From NCBI RefSeq assembly GCF_029407905.1, contig NC_073624.1, positions 111,476,001 through 111,540,000 on the forward strand: DNA of 64,000 bases. Reading direction: 5' to 3'. Of this stretch, positions 23,690 through 35,309 are shown piece by piece (position 1 is the first letter of the stretch; each line of letters opens with the position of its first letter). The position numbers and the translations under genes were made by a program. The notes below the pieces were generated by a model that saw only the letters and a program-made list of their open reading frames with translations, made no database searches and was not told the origin of the DNA. Source of the DNA: Bubalus kerabau. Taxonomy: Eukaryota > Chordata > Mammalia > Artiodactyla > Bovidae.

Positions 23690-23965
23690 AAAGTTAGTCG
23701 CTCCCATCTCTGTGTTCCCAGAGCACTATTCTATTCTGACAGTTATTAGCGGTGTCAGTATCTGTCTCTCCCTAGATGTGAGCTCATTAAAGGTGAGGCC
23801 ATGATGCATGATAATTCATCTTTGTTTCCCCAAATCTCAGCACAGTGGCCAATTTACTATGTGCCCCAGAACATATTCATATTCTATTACCCCTCCAATT
23901 TCTCTATCTAAAAACTGGAAATAATTCCCTTCTCATAGTGTTGTACAGTAATCACTTGAAAAGAA
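23690..23965 (+). mobile_element. L2/MIR-type ancient repeat
   Basis: The phrases GATGTGAGCTCATTAAAGGT, ATCTTTGTTTCCCCAAATCT and AGCACAGTGGCC, followed by ATCTAAAAACTGGAAATAAT, match ancient L2/MIR-like consensus stretches. Confidence 0.5.
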
Positions 23966-24504
23966 AACTCAGTGACAATCTTGCATAATGTACTAATTGA
24001 ATGGGAGATTAAGTATTATATTACATTGCATATTTTTTACACAAAATGGTGTTTTTTCCTTTCCCAAAAGGATATGGCTTTTTTCATTATAATATTAAAT
24101 GTTACATTATACTTTTGAATCTCTGAATATCCACAAAATCTAAAAATCATGAGTCATAAAGTCTTTATTTCCTTGGTTATACTTTAGTCCTAGTGCTAAG
24201 CTGTGCTGTCTGTAAGCCAATGACTTTCAGACAATGAGAAATGTCTGTACTGAAATTCCATGAGGCCTCAAAGCTTTAACTCTTTCTTATAACTGGATAT
24301 AAAAATGGTACTGAAACGCTGAAAGGGAAATGGAGTCAACATCTCCGACAGTCATCAGCCCCTAAAAATGGCCCAACACAAAAGCATTTTTTCTGATAAA
24401 AGGAGTAGAGATGACAGAACTGTTCAAAGGGAGGATTTCACTGAAGTTGGGTTCACCCTTCCATGCCTGGAGAAGTCACTGACTTCACAAAGTATCTATT
24501 CTTA

Positions 24505-24527
24505 CACACACACACACACACACACAA
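24505..24527. repeat. (CA)n microsatellite
   Basis: About 11 uninterrupted CA units, potentially polymorphic. Confidence 0.95.
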
Positions 24528-24694
24528 ATTTGTGTCTTTTTATAAATATATCTGCTAGGCTAAACCAAATAATCCTTAACCAGTCATTGTCCTAGAAAGA
24601 ACATATAATATTTTTATATTAGAGAAGTAAAAGACAAATCTCTAAACTTTGTAATTTTCATACAAATACAAACTGCATGCAGGAATTATTCTCT

Positions 24695-24795
24695 TTCCAG
24701 ATGCTGGGTTTAAGCTAAATGTGTGACCTTATGTAAATAGCATAACTTCTGTATCTCATTTTTCTTGTCTGTAAAATGAATGTGTACATCTAAAA
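24695..24795 (+). mobile_element. MIR relic
   Basis: GTGTGACCTTATGTAAATAG followed by TTTCTTGTCTGTAAAATGAA resembles the MIR core. Confidence 0.6.
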
Positions 24796-24859
24796 CAAGT
24801 CAGTCCCTCTGGCTTCTCTGAAATATTAATGACCCTACTAGCTAAGACTTGGTTCAGTT

Positions 24860-25045
24860 TTCCTACCAGCAGGCATTATGCCAGTGCTTCATTGTCTTCC
24901 ATCACAAAAAACAACCCTACGAAGCATAGAGAATTATTATTTCTGTTTAGAAATAAGGAAATTGAATGTTTGACTTGTACAATAAAGCATAACTTACACA
25001 AGTCACTTTATATAACATATACAACTAAGAGGTGAAATCCAGAGG
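24860..25045 (+). mobile_element. MIR relic
   Basis: Resembles the other half of MIR: CAACCCTACGAAGCATAGAG, ATAAGGAAATTGAATGTTTG, then ACACAAGTCAC and GTGAAATCCAG. Confidence 0.5.
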
Positions 25046-25324
25046 AAATTATTGAATTATTATAATCACTACTGATGACTTTAAAAAACTTAGATGGAAA
25101 AGACAGTGTATCTCATTGTCACATACTGCCAACAAGGATGAAACCATTTTTTCTTTTTAGAATCTTTACTCTTCATATTCATCTTCTAGCCAACAAGTTT
25201 TAAAAACTTTATTATCACCCCTAAAATAAAGATAATATATATAATGGGAACAACTGCAGCTTTTAATCCAGAAACAAACAAACAAAATAAAACACAATGG
25301 TCTGCACTGTCTTCAGGACCTAAC

Positions 25325-25480
25325 CAGCTGAATTACTTTAGTAAAGTTATTTAGTCTCTCTGTGCACCAGCTAACTTATTGCTAAAATGGGAATATCACT
25401 AAATTAAATGAACTCATGATTAATTGAAATAATGTATGCAAAGTACTCAGCACCTAGCATATATTCCATAGGAATTAATC
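25325..25480 (+). mobile_element. MIR relic
   Basis: TAAAGTTATTTAGTCTCTCT, GCTAAAATGGGAATATC and CAAAGTACTCAGCACCTAGC follow the MIR order. Confidence 0.6.
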
Positions 25481-25496
25481 TCTCACATAGGTCCTT

Positions 25497-25717
25497 GTAC
25501 GCATGCTAAGTCGCTTCAGTCGTGTCCGACTCTTTGCGACCAGGTGGACTATAGCCCACCAGGCTCCTCTGTTCAAGGGAGTCTCTAGGCAAGAACACTG
25601 GAGTGCGTTGCCATGCCCTCCTCCAGGGAATCTTCCCAACCCAGGGATTGGACCCGTGTCTCTTAGGTCTCCTGCACTGGCAGGGGGTTCTTTACCACTA
25701 ATGCCACCTGGGAAGCC
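25497..25717 (-). mobile_element. Bov-tA-type SINE with 11-bp target duplication
   Basis: Complete, little-diverged minus-strand SINE flanked by CATAGGTCCTT at 25486-25496 and 25718-25728. Confidence 0.93.
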
Positions 25718-25975
25718 CATAGGTCCTTAACTTGCCTTATATTCTGACAGTCATTTACAACATGCCCTTAAGAAGTCTACAATATTACTTCTGATAAAAT
25801 TGGCTAATAACAAAAGTTATCACAAAAAGTTAGATGTTTTTAATACAAGGCATTAACTCAATCAAATACTTATTAAGCACCTACTACGTTTCAATCAATA
25901 TGATTCACACTAAATACAGAAAAATACCAAATTTATTAATATTAAATATTTCAAGTAATCAAGGTAATTTCTCAC

Positions 25976-26071
25976 CATTGTATCCTGGAACACTTTTTCC
26001 TGCTTGCCCTGGAGGAGGTGTTTTAGAATTACCTAATCCAATGCAAGATGCTGTAATTGGGGATCCAGTCT
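25976..26071 (-). CDS. ACSS3: ACSS3 coding exon (TGSP adenylate-binding motif)
   Basis: This 96-nt exon gives the last two bases of a Glu codon, then 31 codons (TGSPITASCIGLGNS through AGKSVPGYN) and one base of the next Val codon. The acceptor is TTTCTCCAG and the donor is GTGAGA. Joined to the preceding exon it forms WWQTETGSP, the A5 signature of AMP-forming synthetases that contacts the adenine and the acyl-adenylate. The codon for the Glu of TETG is split by the intron. PPPGQAGKSVPGY is the conserved G-P-rich loop after A5. From memory, the only apparent difference from human is Ile for Val in SCVGLG. Confidence 0.97.
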
Positions 26072-26079
26072 CTGGAGAA

Positions 26080-28128
26080 ACAAGTAATATTTATGATTTA
26101 ATATTTCAACTTGAGATCATAATGTTTCTTCGGTGCTTGCACCACCCCTCTCCCTCCACAGAATTTCATTGCATGAGGAATAAATAGGGCAAGCCTATTT
26201 TTAAAAATGAAACAAATCCAGTAATTTATATCATATTGACATTTTTAAAACTTAAGGATACAAATTTAGAATCATATACAAATTTAGAATCATATACATA
26301 GTAGTGCTCCTTTTAAAGAAAGGCTTCTTTAGTGTTCTCAGTTGTGAATCAGCAGGCATGAAGAATGGAGAATTATGTGACTGTAACAGTTTTACAAAAC
26401 ACAGTAAAAACTGAAAAATCTCTAATAAAGATGCTTTCTTTTAATTCACCTAAAGTTATTTTATCAGGGTAAGTAACAGCGATAGGAAAAATATTTCTGT
26501 AATTTATAACTTAGTCTCTGGAATAGGTAACACCAAGATTTTTAAAAATATATATGAGCAGTATCATAGTCTAATTTTTTAAGAACTACTTTTGCCTAGA
26601 AACCTTGCTTCGAAAACTAAATTCATCAACGGTTTATCAAATTCCTCTTAATCTGCTGCTCCTGGACTTCTGAAGGCCCAAAACCTAGGGAGGAAGATAT
26701 TTATGTTATGCTGATTATTTCCTCAAGACCAGAGACTTACAATTAGCCTGCATTGATTATCGAAAACTTTTAAATTTGTCTTCTCTGTCTCACGTTATAA
26801 CAGAATAATAGCAGCTATTATTAATACATGATAATCTTAAGTTCTGAAACTTTTATAATTTTTTATAAAGTAATGCATTTGTTATTACTGGCAAATGCAA
26901 GTTTGACATTACCAGAATATTCTGAATATGAGATTTGTCTCTGTGAGGGGCAAGTGGGTATTGATACTAAAAAGTTTCAGAACTATTTTACATACATAAA
27001 TGTATACCTACATACACGCAAGGGATTGACTGTCAAAATAATGAGATACAAAGTAATCCAAAATATTAATAACATCTATCTTCCTAAGGACCCAGAATGT
27101 GTTTCTTTCACCATGATTTATCACATATTTGTGTCACTTTAGAATACATCTATCACTGTTCTTTACCTTCTAGAGTAGTTCAGTTTATTATTCACATTCT
27201 GATGGCAGCTCAGCTGGCATCAGTAACAGAGGAAGACCTCTCAAACATCAAAACCCAGTTCCTGAGTCACAGTCCAGTGCTTAAGATGCTAAGCCAGATG
27301 GTCACTGCTGAGCAGAAGCAGTGAGTAACCAGAGCAGACATTGCTGACGTTTAACAAAGAATTCTCAAATAGTTTCATATGATGACAAAAAATCAGGAGG
27401 TATTTTATGACATGGCATTCTATCAGCTATGAGCATTCTCCCCGCAGCACAATCAAAGCATGGGAGGAAATCCACAGGTTTGGAAATTTAGCAGCATTTT
27501 CCCTTTGCCTTTTGGAAAATATCTGAGTACTCATCTCATCTCAGCTGCCCTTGAAGAGCAGTGAGACAAGAGTCGTGGTGATGACAGGAAGCAGCCCTGC
27601 AGAATGAGGTTGTTAAAGGAAGGTACTCTGAACAAAGTGACAAGAGGAACAGAAGCTACTCAGACACAGTAGGAAAGAAGATGTCCCCTTCGAGATGCTG
27701 CTGCTCGCTCCCACCCTGGAGAGAAGCAGCTGCTGAAATCAATCTGCTATTTCTGAAGCATATCTTGTCAAGTTGAGTTGATGAGTAGGGCCACTCCAGT
27801 CATCTGAAGTTCAAATTCTCCACACTTCTCAACACCATGAGGCCTCTCAGCAACTTATCAGTGGACGGCTCTGGAACCTACAAACGGATCTTCCAGGGGC
27901 TCTAATGCCTATCGACACTTCTAGAATCAGCTGCCTACAAGAAAAGCAAACAAACTACCACAACCAAACTCTGAACTGCACCCTGCTTCATCTCATCTCA
28001 GTGTGGATTTTTATAAAGGAAGTGGGCTCTCTGTTCTTCTGATGACACTGGGAGTAGGGAGGATGGGAAGGAGAGGTGAGAAGAAACCTACTCTGAAACA
28101 AAGACATGAGAAACCGGAGCACTGTCAG
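26080..28128. other. ACSS3 intron, mostly unique
   Basis: Start of the 18-kb intron. An 18-bp unit containing ACAAATTTAGAATCATAT is tandemly duplicated near 26259-26296. Short frames such as 27097-27324 have no supporting features. A G+C-richer patch lies at about 27430-27960. Confidence 0.5.
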
Positions 28129-28137
28129 AAGCTGACA

Positions 28138-28351
28138 CCCTGGGGCTTTCCAGGTGGCTCAGTGGTAAAGAGTCTGCCTGCCAAGCAGGAGATGCGGGTT
28201 TGATCTCTGAGTAGGGAAGACTCCTTGCAGAAGGAAATGGCAACCCACTCCAGTATTCTTGCCTGGGGAATCCCATGGACAGAGGAGCCTGGGGGCAACA
28301 GTCCATGGGGTCACAAAGAGTCGGACAGGATTTAGCAACTAAACAGCAACA
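28138..28351 (+). mobile_element. Bov-tA-type SINE with target duplication
   Basis: Plus-strand SINE with box-A-like GGTGGCTCAGTGGTAAAG and B-box-like GCGGGTTTGATCTC. It is flanked by AAGCTGACA at 28129-28137 and 28352-28360. Confidence 0.9.
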
Positions 28352-28489
28352 AAGCTGACATTATACATCCTTCCCAAGATTCTTAACCATCTTCTCATAG
28401 TGATTACATATTCATAATCTTCAACCTTCAGCTGTCTTGTTTATGAGTATAAAACAACTATGAAAAGTAGAAACTTACAATAATACCAT

Positions 28490-28712
28490 ATGTAAAATAG
28501 ATAGCCAATAGGCATGTGCTGTATGACTCAGGGAACTCAAACAGGGGCTCAACAACAATCTAGAGGGATGGGATGTGGAGAGAAGTGGTAGGGAGGTTCA
28601 AGAGGGAAGAGACACATGCATACCTATGGCTGATTCATGTTGAGGTTTGACAGAAAACAACAAAATTCTGTAAAGCAATTATCCTTCAATTAAAAAATAA
28701 ATAAATTTTTTA
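28490..28712 (+). mobile_element. Ruminant L1 3' end
   Basis: Contains GTATGACTCAGGGAACTCAA, TATGGCTGATTCATGTTGAG and the terminal CAATTATCCTTCAATTAAAA. I recognise this as the 3' UTR of bovid L1 elements, which often remains as a short 5'-truncated insertion. Confidence 0.8.
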
Positions 28713-28851
28713 AAAGTATATTCTTTTCTTCTGTATGATCATTTTGACTGACTTTTAAGGGCAAGGGAAAGGATTATGCATTCAGTTACTTCAAGTAGAT
28801 AATATAAGTTTATATGTTGAAAATTAGTAATTTCAGTACCTTGTTGATTTT

Positions 28852-28923
28852 ATTTTGTGCAGGGGCCATGCTCATCTTCTCTAAATTTTCCGATATTAGT
28901 GTACATGCTACCAGAGAGAGCAC
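28852..28923 (-). pseudogene. U6 snRNA pseudogene, 3'-truncated
   Basis: The minus strand begins GTGCTCTCTCTGGTAGCATG, close to the U6 5' end, and includes AGAGAAGATGAGCATGGCCC, almost identical to the U6 internal AGAGAAGATTAGCATGGCCC. Similarity stops after CCTGCACAA, so about the first 70 of 107 nt remain. There are mismatches in the 5' stem and no complete 3' end, so it is a retrotransposed relic and not a snRNA gene. Confidence 0.85.
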
Positions 28924-28929
28924 TCATTG

Positions 28930-30078
28930 ACTTTACTTAAATATTCATTTTGGGGATTAAAAAGAACTGTTCATACATACAAAGGGCACAGACAAAATGA
29001 CAGAGCCACAGTCAGGACAAAAATGGGATGCGAAAGACCCAAGACTGGTTGTTAGAGACTTTGCTTTTTCTCTTTATACCTCTGAGCGTCCTGAGACCCA
29101 AGAACTGATCCATCATTACTGGAGGCACACAGGCGCGTGCTCACACATTCCTGCACACCCACTGATTGTATAACCACCCTGGCTGCCCAGTGGGTCCATA
29201 TACAGAATAGGCTTCCAGCTGGGGGAGGCCCCCAGGAATGCTGCAGTCCTTAAACCCCAAAGGACTCCCAAAGTCCCATTTCAAAGATGTGCTAAACACA
29301 TCTGCTTCATGCAGGCTGTAATTAACTGGCTCACAGTAATCTAAGCTGACAGGAAATCCAGATGTAACATGTGGACTGGGAAAAGGCTACAATGAAGAAA
29401 CCACAACATTCTCTTTGAAGTAAACAACTGGACATTTCATTTGGAGAACTTTCCAAAGACATCCAACCTTAGCAAGGTACAATGCTCAGCAACTCACCAG
29501 CACAATTTCTTTAGATAAGAGACAACCAGGAAGAAGATCGGTGGAAATAGAAAGTTGTGAAGAATAAGTCACCTGGGTGTGTTTATATCCACACTGCCTT
29601 AGAAGCTAATACAGGCACTTCACTATTATTTCAGCATTTTTACTGCCTCACTCCACCTTATTGCATCAGGGAGCTATTATCCCCATGGAGTTTCCTTAAA
29701 ACCTCTAAAGTAGGAAAAGGAAAGAGAACAAGTAAACATAATTTTCTCAAATATGAATTATGCTGTGTACCACGTGTAAGTGCTTTTTGCTTGTATTATT
29801 GCACTGAATTCAACTATAAGCTGATAGAAAAGGAAATATCATTTTAACAGATTTAAAGTATTGAAGCCTAACATAGAAAATTTAAACCATTACCCTAGTC
29901 CACATAAAGAGCAGAATGGAAGAGACAAGTGTACTACTTGGAAGGCTCTCACGTAGAACGCAGACGATGAGAAGAAAAGAGAGCTCATCCAGACTACATA
30001 ACAGCAGAGAAAGAGAAACCTTTCTGACAGGGAGTGAGTCCAGTCTCTCATATTTGCAAATGGAAGTAATGGGGGTAC
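28930..30078. other. ACSS3 intron, no recognised element
   Basis: Unique-looking intron. A 96-codon frame at 29557-29847 has no recognisable features. Confidence 0.45.
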
Positions 30079-30079
30079 A

Positions 30080-30600
30080 TATCACTTACTAGCAAATATT
30101 TATTGAGCAGCTATTATGAGCTAGGTGCTGTCATTAGAACCGGGGATAGAGCAATAAACAAAAGTGGCCAAAATCTCTATCTTTATGCAGTTCATAGTTT
30201 ATTTGGGGAAACAAACAATAATAACAGATAAAAGTATAATATATAGCATGTTAAAAAGAGATAATTACTAAGAAAATAAAGACAGTATAGACAGGATATG
30301 AGATGAGATGTGATGGGAAGAGACTGCAATTTTAAACTGGGTAGCCAGAAAATAAACTCCCAGAGAAGTGACCTGTGAGTGAAGACCTGAAAAAAGAGAG
30401 GACATGTGCCTTGGATCTAGGGACAAAGGGTCCAGGAAGAAGGAAATGCAAGTGCAAAGGTCCCGGAGGTAGATGTCTTCCTAGAGTATTCGAGGAATGG
30501 TAAGGCAGCCAGTGTGACTGAAGCAGAACAAATGAGGGAAGTATTGCGGAAATAAGGTATGAGAGATAGTGAAGAGGCAGTAAAACTACTTCAAAGTTCT
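30080..30600 (+). mobile_element. Ancient interspersed repeat, family not assigned
   Basis: Phrases such as ATTTATTGAGCAGCTATTAT, GGTGCTGTCATTAG, GCAATAAACAAAAGTGG, AAGTGCAAAGGTCC and AAGGCAGCCAGTGTGACTG occur in a widespread mammalian repeat that I know by sight but cannot name securely. A BovB entered its 3' part. Confidence 0.45.
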
Positions 30601-30603
30601 CAT

Positions 30604-31165
30604 CAGTTCAGTTCAGTCACTCAGCCGTGTTGGACTCTTTGTGACCCCATGGACTGCAGCATGCCAGGCTTCCATGTTCATCACCAACTCCCAGAGCTTA
30701 CTCAAACTCATGTCCATTGAGTCAGTGATGCCATCTAACCATCTCATCCTCTGTTGTCCCCTTCTGCTCCTGCCTTCAATCTTTCCCAGCATCAGGGTCT
30801 TTTCAAGAGTCAGTTCTTCACATCAGGTAGCCAAAGTATTGGAGTTTCACCTTCAACATCATTCCTTCCAATGAATATTCACAGTTGATTTCCTTTAGGA
30901 TTGACTGGTTGGATCTCCTTGCAGTCCAAGGGACTCTCTAGAGTCCTCTCCAACACCACAGTTCAAACAGCTGAGAAAAGAAGAGAAGCTAAAGGCAAAG
31001 AAGAAAAGGAAAGATACACCCATTTGAATGCAGAGTTCCAAAGAATAGCTAGGAGAGATAAGAAAGCCTTCCTCAGTGATCAATGCAAAGAAATAGAGGA
31101 AAACAATAGAATGGGAAAGACTAAAGATCTCTTGAAGAAAATTAGAGATACCAAGGGAGAATTTA
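30604..31165 (-). mobile_element. BovB with inverted 5' segment
   Basis: 30604-30967 is antisense BovB 3' end (from CAGTTCAGTTCAGTCACTCA to CACCACAGTTCAAA). It abuts directly on 30968-31165, which is sense BovB from the EN-RT linker; the frame 30901-31212 reads EKRREAKGKEEKERYTHLNA after the joint. Read as a minus-strand element, its 5' part is flipped, as in twin-priming insertions. No clear target duplication was found. Confidence 0.75.
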
Positions 31166-31905
31166 TGGCGTTAAGATGGCAGAGTAGAAGGACTTGCACT
31201 CATCTCCTATGAGAACTCCAAAACTACAACTTCCTGCTGATCAACCGTCGACTGGAAAATGTTGGATCTCACCAAAAAGAGATACCCCACATCCAAGGGC
31301 AAAGGAGAAGCCCCAGCAAGATGGTAGGAGGGATGAAATCGCATTTAGAATCAAATCCCTTACCCGCCAGAGACGCTCAGAGGGTTCAAACAAACCTTGT
31401 GCATACCAGGACCCAGGGACCCCAGAGACTGAGACAGAACCGTGTTTGGGTATCTCCTGAGGAGGTACAGGTCAGCAGTGGGCTGCTGCAGGGCAGAGGC
31501 TCTGGGTGCAGCAGACCTGGGTATGGCATAAGCCCTCTTGGAGGAGGTCACCATTAATCCCACCATAGAACCGCCAGAACTTACACAGGACTGGGGAAAC
31601 AGACTCTTGGAGGGAACAAACAGAACCTGGTGTGCACCAGGACCCAGGAGAAAGGAGCAGTGACCCCACAAGAGACTGACCCAGACTTGCCCTGAGTGTC
31701 CAGGAGTCTCCAGTGGAGGCGTGGGTCAACGGTGGCCTGCTGCAGGGTCAGGGGCACTGAGAGCAGCAGTGTGAGCATGGCCCTGCCCATCAGAACAAGA
31801 CCCAGCTTCCCCCTCAGTCTCTCCCATCAGGAAGCTTCCATAAGCCTTTTATCCTTCTCCATCAGCGGGTAGACAGAATGAAAACCACAATCACAGAAAA
31901 CTAAC
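31166..31905 (+). mobile_element. Probable BovB 5' leader (untranslated region)
   Basis: A GC-rich block starts GGCGTTAAGATGGCAGAGTA. It contains two related parts with CAGGACCCAGG and a repeated pattern around GTCAGCAGTGGGCTGCTGCA and GTCAACGGTGGCCTGCTGCA. It ends with CATCAGGAAGCTTCCATAAG and AAAACCACAATCACAGAAAA, which from memory precede the endonuclease frame in long bovine BovB copies. The frames here overlap on both strands and look non-coding. It could instead be the leader of another ruminant retroelement. Confidence 0.5.
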
Positions 31906-31944
31906 ATGAAACCTTAAATTTTTAGTCTGAGTAATGTTGCCATC

Positions 31945-32728
31945 TCAGATATGCAGATGATACCACCCTTATGGCAAAAAGTGAAGAGGAAGTATAGCGC
32001 CTCTTGATGAAGGTGAAAGAGGACAGTGAAAACTCTGGCTTAAAAACTCAACATTCAAGAAACTAAGATAATGGCATCTGGTCCCATCACTTTATAGCAA
32101 ATAGATGGGAAAGCAATGCAAACAGTGACAGACTTTATTTTCTTGGCTCCAAAATCTCTGCAGATGGTGGCTGCAGCCATGAAATTAAAAGACATTTGCT
32201 CCTTGGAAGAAAAGCTATGACCAACCTAGAGAGCATATGAAAAAGCAGAGACATTACTTTTCAACAAATGTCCATATAGCCAAAGCTATGGTTTTTCCAG
32301 TCATGTATGGATGTGAGAGTTGGGCCATAATTAAAGCTGAGTGCTGAAGAAATGATGCTTTTGAACTGTGGTGTTGGAGAAGACTCTTGAGAGTCCCTTG
32401 GACTGCAAGAAGATCCAACCAGTGTATCCTAAAGGAAATCAGTCCTGAATATTCATTAGAAGGACTGATACTGAAGCTGAAGCTCCAAGACTTTGGTCAC
32501 CTGATTGAAGAGCTGATTCATTAGAAAAGACCCTGATGCTGGGAAAGAGTGAAGGCAAGAAGAGATGGGGATGACAAAAGATGAGATGGTTAGATGGCAT
32601 CACCTACTCAATGGACGTGTGTTTGAGTAAGCTCAGGGAGTTGGTGATGGACAGGGAAGCCTGACAAGCTCCAGTCAATGGGGTCACAAAGAATCAGACA
32701 TGACTATGTGACTGAACTTAACTGAATG
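31945..32728 (+). mobile_element. BovB 3' part (from the YADD motif on), degraded
   Basis: Sense BovB resumes at TCAGATATGCAGATGATACC (the catalytic YADD codons) and runs to the tail GACTGAACTTAACTGAA. There are many stops. Together with the leader-like block it may be one BovB with most of EN and RT deleted. Confidence 0.8.
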
Positions 32729-32787
32729 TTGCAAGCTAATGAAGACTTTCAAACAAAGAAGTTAATGAATCACAGCAACGCAAGCTG

Positions 32788-32967
32788 GGAAAGATTGAAA
32801 GCAAAAGGAGAAGGGGATGGCAGAGGATGAAATGGTTAGACAGCATCACCGAATCCAGGGACATGAATTTAAGCAAACTCTGGGAGATAGTAGAGGACAG
32901 AGGAGCCTGGCAGGCTACAGTCCATGTGTTGCAAAAAGTCAGACATGATTTAGTAACTGAACAACAA
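32788..32967 (+). mobile_element. Diverged BovB 3' fragment
   Basis: From GCTGGGAAAGATTGAAAGCA through GAGATAGTAGAGGACAGAGG to AGTAACTGAACAACAACAAC. The last part looks like a SINE 3' end, so it may be a BovB/SINE hybrid. Confidence 0.65.
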
Positions 32968-33237
32968 CAACAATGCAAATAGAATTTACTTAAATATTTG
33001 AGCATCATACGGGTTCTATGATCAGGTTTATTCAATCTGGGGTTTTGAGAGGGATATATGGGACAAAATAGACAGATGGGAGCTGTTTTAGGATGGTTAG
33101 TTAATGATAGAGATTCCTGTGGCTTCCTGAACATCAAGAACCAATTCAAAAGACGACAAAAAGACTAGAGCCCAGTTAGGTGGCAGACAGGAGACAGACT
33201 GCCCAAGCCAAAGACAGTCATTTTTATTATGTAAGAG

Positions 33238-33534
33238 TTGTGCGTGTGGGCATGCTCAGTCGTGTCCAACTCTGCGACCTCATGGACTGCAGCCCGCCAG
33301 GCTCCTTGGCCACGGGATTTTCCAGACAAGAATACTGGAGTGGGTTGCCATTTCCTCCTCCAGGGGATCTTCCTGACTGGAGATTGAGCCCACATTTCCT
33401 GCATCTTCTTCACTGGCAGGCACATTCTCTCCCACTGTCACCAATACGAGCCTGGGTGGTAGGTCGCTTCAGTCATGTCTGACTCTTTGCGACCCCACGG
33501 ACTGTAGCCCACCAGGCTCCTCTGTTCATGCAGC
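33238..33534 (-). mobile_element. Bov-tA-type SINE plus adjacent SINE fragment
   Basis: One nearly complete minus-strand SINE (33238-33455) is followed by the 3' part of a second in the same orientation (33461-33534, GGTCGCTTCAGTCATGTCTG to CTCCTCTGTTCATG). Confidence 0.8.
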
Positions 33535-33900
33535 ATTTCTGAGAGGCAATATGGCAATTCTTATAAAAACTCTTAAAGACTGATCATAGCCTTTCACGCA
33601 GCTGTTCCACTTTATGGGATATACACAAGGAAATATTTGAAAGAGCTCACAAACATTAAGCACCAAGGATGTTTATCACATGTAAATGTTTATATTAGAG
33701 TTTAAAAGATTATCCAAAAAATAGGAATTTTCCCATATTAAGGAGTAATGCAAAGTCATTCAAATACCATAGAAAAATGTCTAGTGATAGGAAATAATTC
33801 TTACCAACCACTATTTAGATAAAAGTTGTAAAACAATGAATACTATGATTTAAGTTTTTTATAAATATTATACATTGGGGAAAAATATATACTTTGGCAA
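33535..33900 (+). mobile_element. Old L1 3' UTR fragment
   Basis: AATATGGCAATTCTTATAAA, CAAGGATGTTTATCACATGT and GTAAAACAATGAATACTATG follow the order of L1 3' UTRs, strongly diverged. Confidence 0.55.
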
Positions 33901-33909
33901 GGTACACAT

Positions 33910-34920
33910 TCAAGTATTAACGGAATCTCTGAACACCACTTATGAATTATGAGCAAAGGGGAAATTACACTGAAGAGTCCTGAGGCTACATCTATAACTC
34001 TGAAATCTCTCCATGGTGGTGAATTAAAGGTGGATGCAATTTACTTTGGGCTTTTGATGGCTTTGAGTAACAGAAAAGAGTGAAAGTGATGCTTTGTCAG
34101 TTTCTAAGCACAGACCTTAAGAAATTCAGAATACTGTCTCAAGAGTGAAATGCCATGTAAGACAGTCCGCTACTCCAATGCCTCCAAGCTAAAAATGCCA
34201 CTTGCAAGCTTTCCAGACAACAGTCCTATCTGAGTCCAGCCTTCCAGCCTATCCCAGGCATGAGTGGGATGCCATCTTGGACCCTCTGGACCAGCTCATT
34301 CATCACACAATTTTCTCTGGGTTGTCTCAATCAATCGTACAAAATCCCTAATTGAGCTCAACTCATATCTTTGATCCAAAAAACCATGAATTAGGGTGGC
34401 TGTAATAAGCCATTAGGTTTTAAGTATTTTTTGCACAACAATAGATACTTGGAACACTTGCCATTATAAATGTGACAAAATCTTTCAGAAAAGAATTGTG
34501 CACGTAATCATATGAAAACACTCTCCTAGCCTGCAGCTGAAATTAGATGCTTCTTGGATGCTTTGAGAATCATTTGTATCAGTAGGACCAAAGTGTAATC
34601 CCTGACATTTTGTGCTTGGGAAATGTTTTCTGACTAGTAAATACATACTTACATAATTTAGGCTCAAGCTCCCAATATTAAGATCAGGGTTCTTAAAAAA
34701 ATAAGCAGCAAATCACACAATGCAATCCCAAAATGGATAAGGGAGCAAGACAAAGAGAAGACTCAGGTAAGCGAGGGGAAAAAAAAAAGCTGTATATTAC
34801 TGTTATGATTCTGCTACAATCTTTTTCTTATTCTAAGAATGATATTCAAAGGTCAGTCCTTCAATAAATATTTATTAAATATATCAGAGTTACTTAACAC
34901 ATTTCTTTTGGGGAAAAAGG
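33910..34920. other. ACSS3 intron, no recognised element
   Basis: Unique intron. No exon or family resemblance is seen. Confidence 0.45.
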
Positions 34921-34924
34921 AGTG

Positions 34925-35300
34925 TTAAAGGCGGAAAGACATGCCTAACAGAAATAGAAAGATGTGCAAAGTTGAGAAGTTAGACCTACCACCAAGGGAC
35001 TGACTTCAAGCTGTTTAGCAGAGCAAACTTTGCGGGAGTTAGGGGTCGGGGGTTGAGTGTGAGAAGAAGAGGTAAAGTAAGAGAGATAATAAGGACGAAA
35101 ATGAGAGGGGGAAAAGGAGGACCACTGAGTGCCTTCTGTGCCATGTTAAGAAGTTTGGCTATTATTCTGGGAACACTGGGGGACTCAGGGATTTGATCAG
35201 AACTGCATTTTAGAAAAATCTCTTCAATTGCAAACTGGAGCACTAAAATGAGACTCCCAACCCAGAGCAAGAAATCAATCAGACGGTGGTGGTCTGAGGC
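34925..35300 (+). mobile_element. Ancient repeat, family not assigned
   Basis: TGTTAAGAAGTTTGGCTATT, GATTTGATCAGAACTGCATT and TTAGAAAAATCTCTTCAATT resemble the 3' part of the same widespread old repeat seen at 30080-30600 and around 46000. Confidence 0.4.
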
Positions 35301-35309
35301 AGCGGTAGT

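Noticed and set aside
28852..28923. Functional U6 snRNA gene
   Set aside because: 3' third missing, stem mismatches, and no U6 promoter elements (TATA at about -25, PSE) recognised upstream.
31194..31790. Overlapping frames on both strands in the GC-rich block
   Set aside because: They arise from the high G+C of a repeat leader; no frame is favoured and none matches a known protein.
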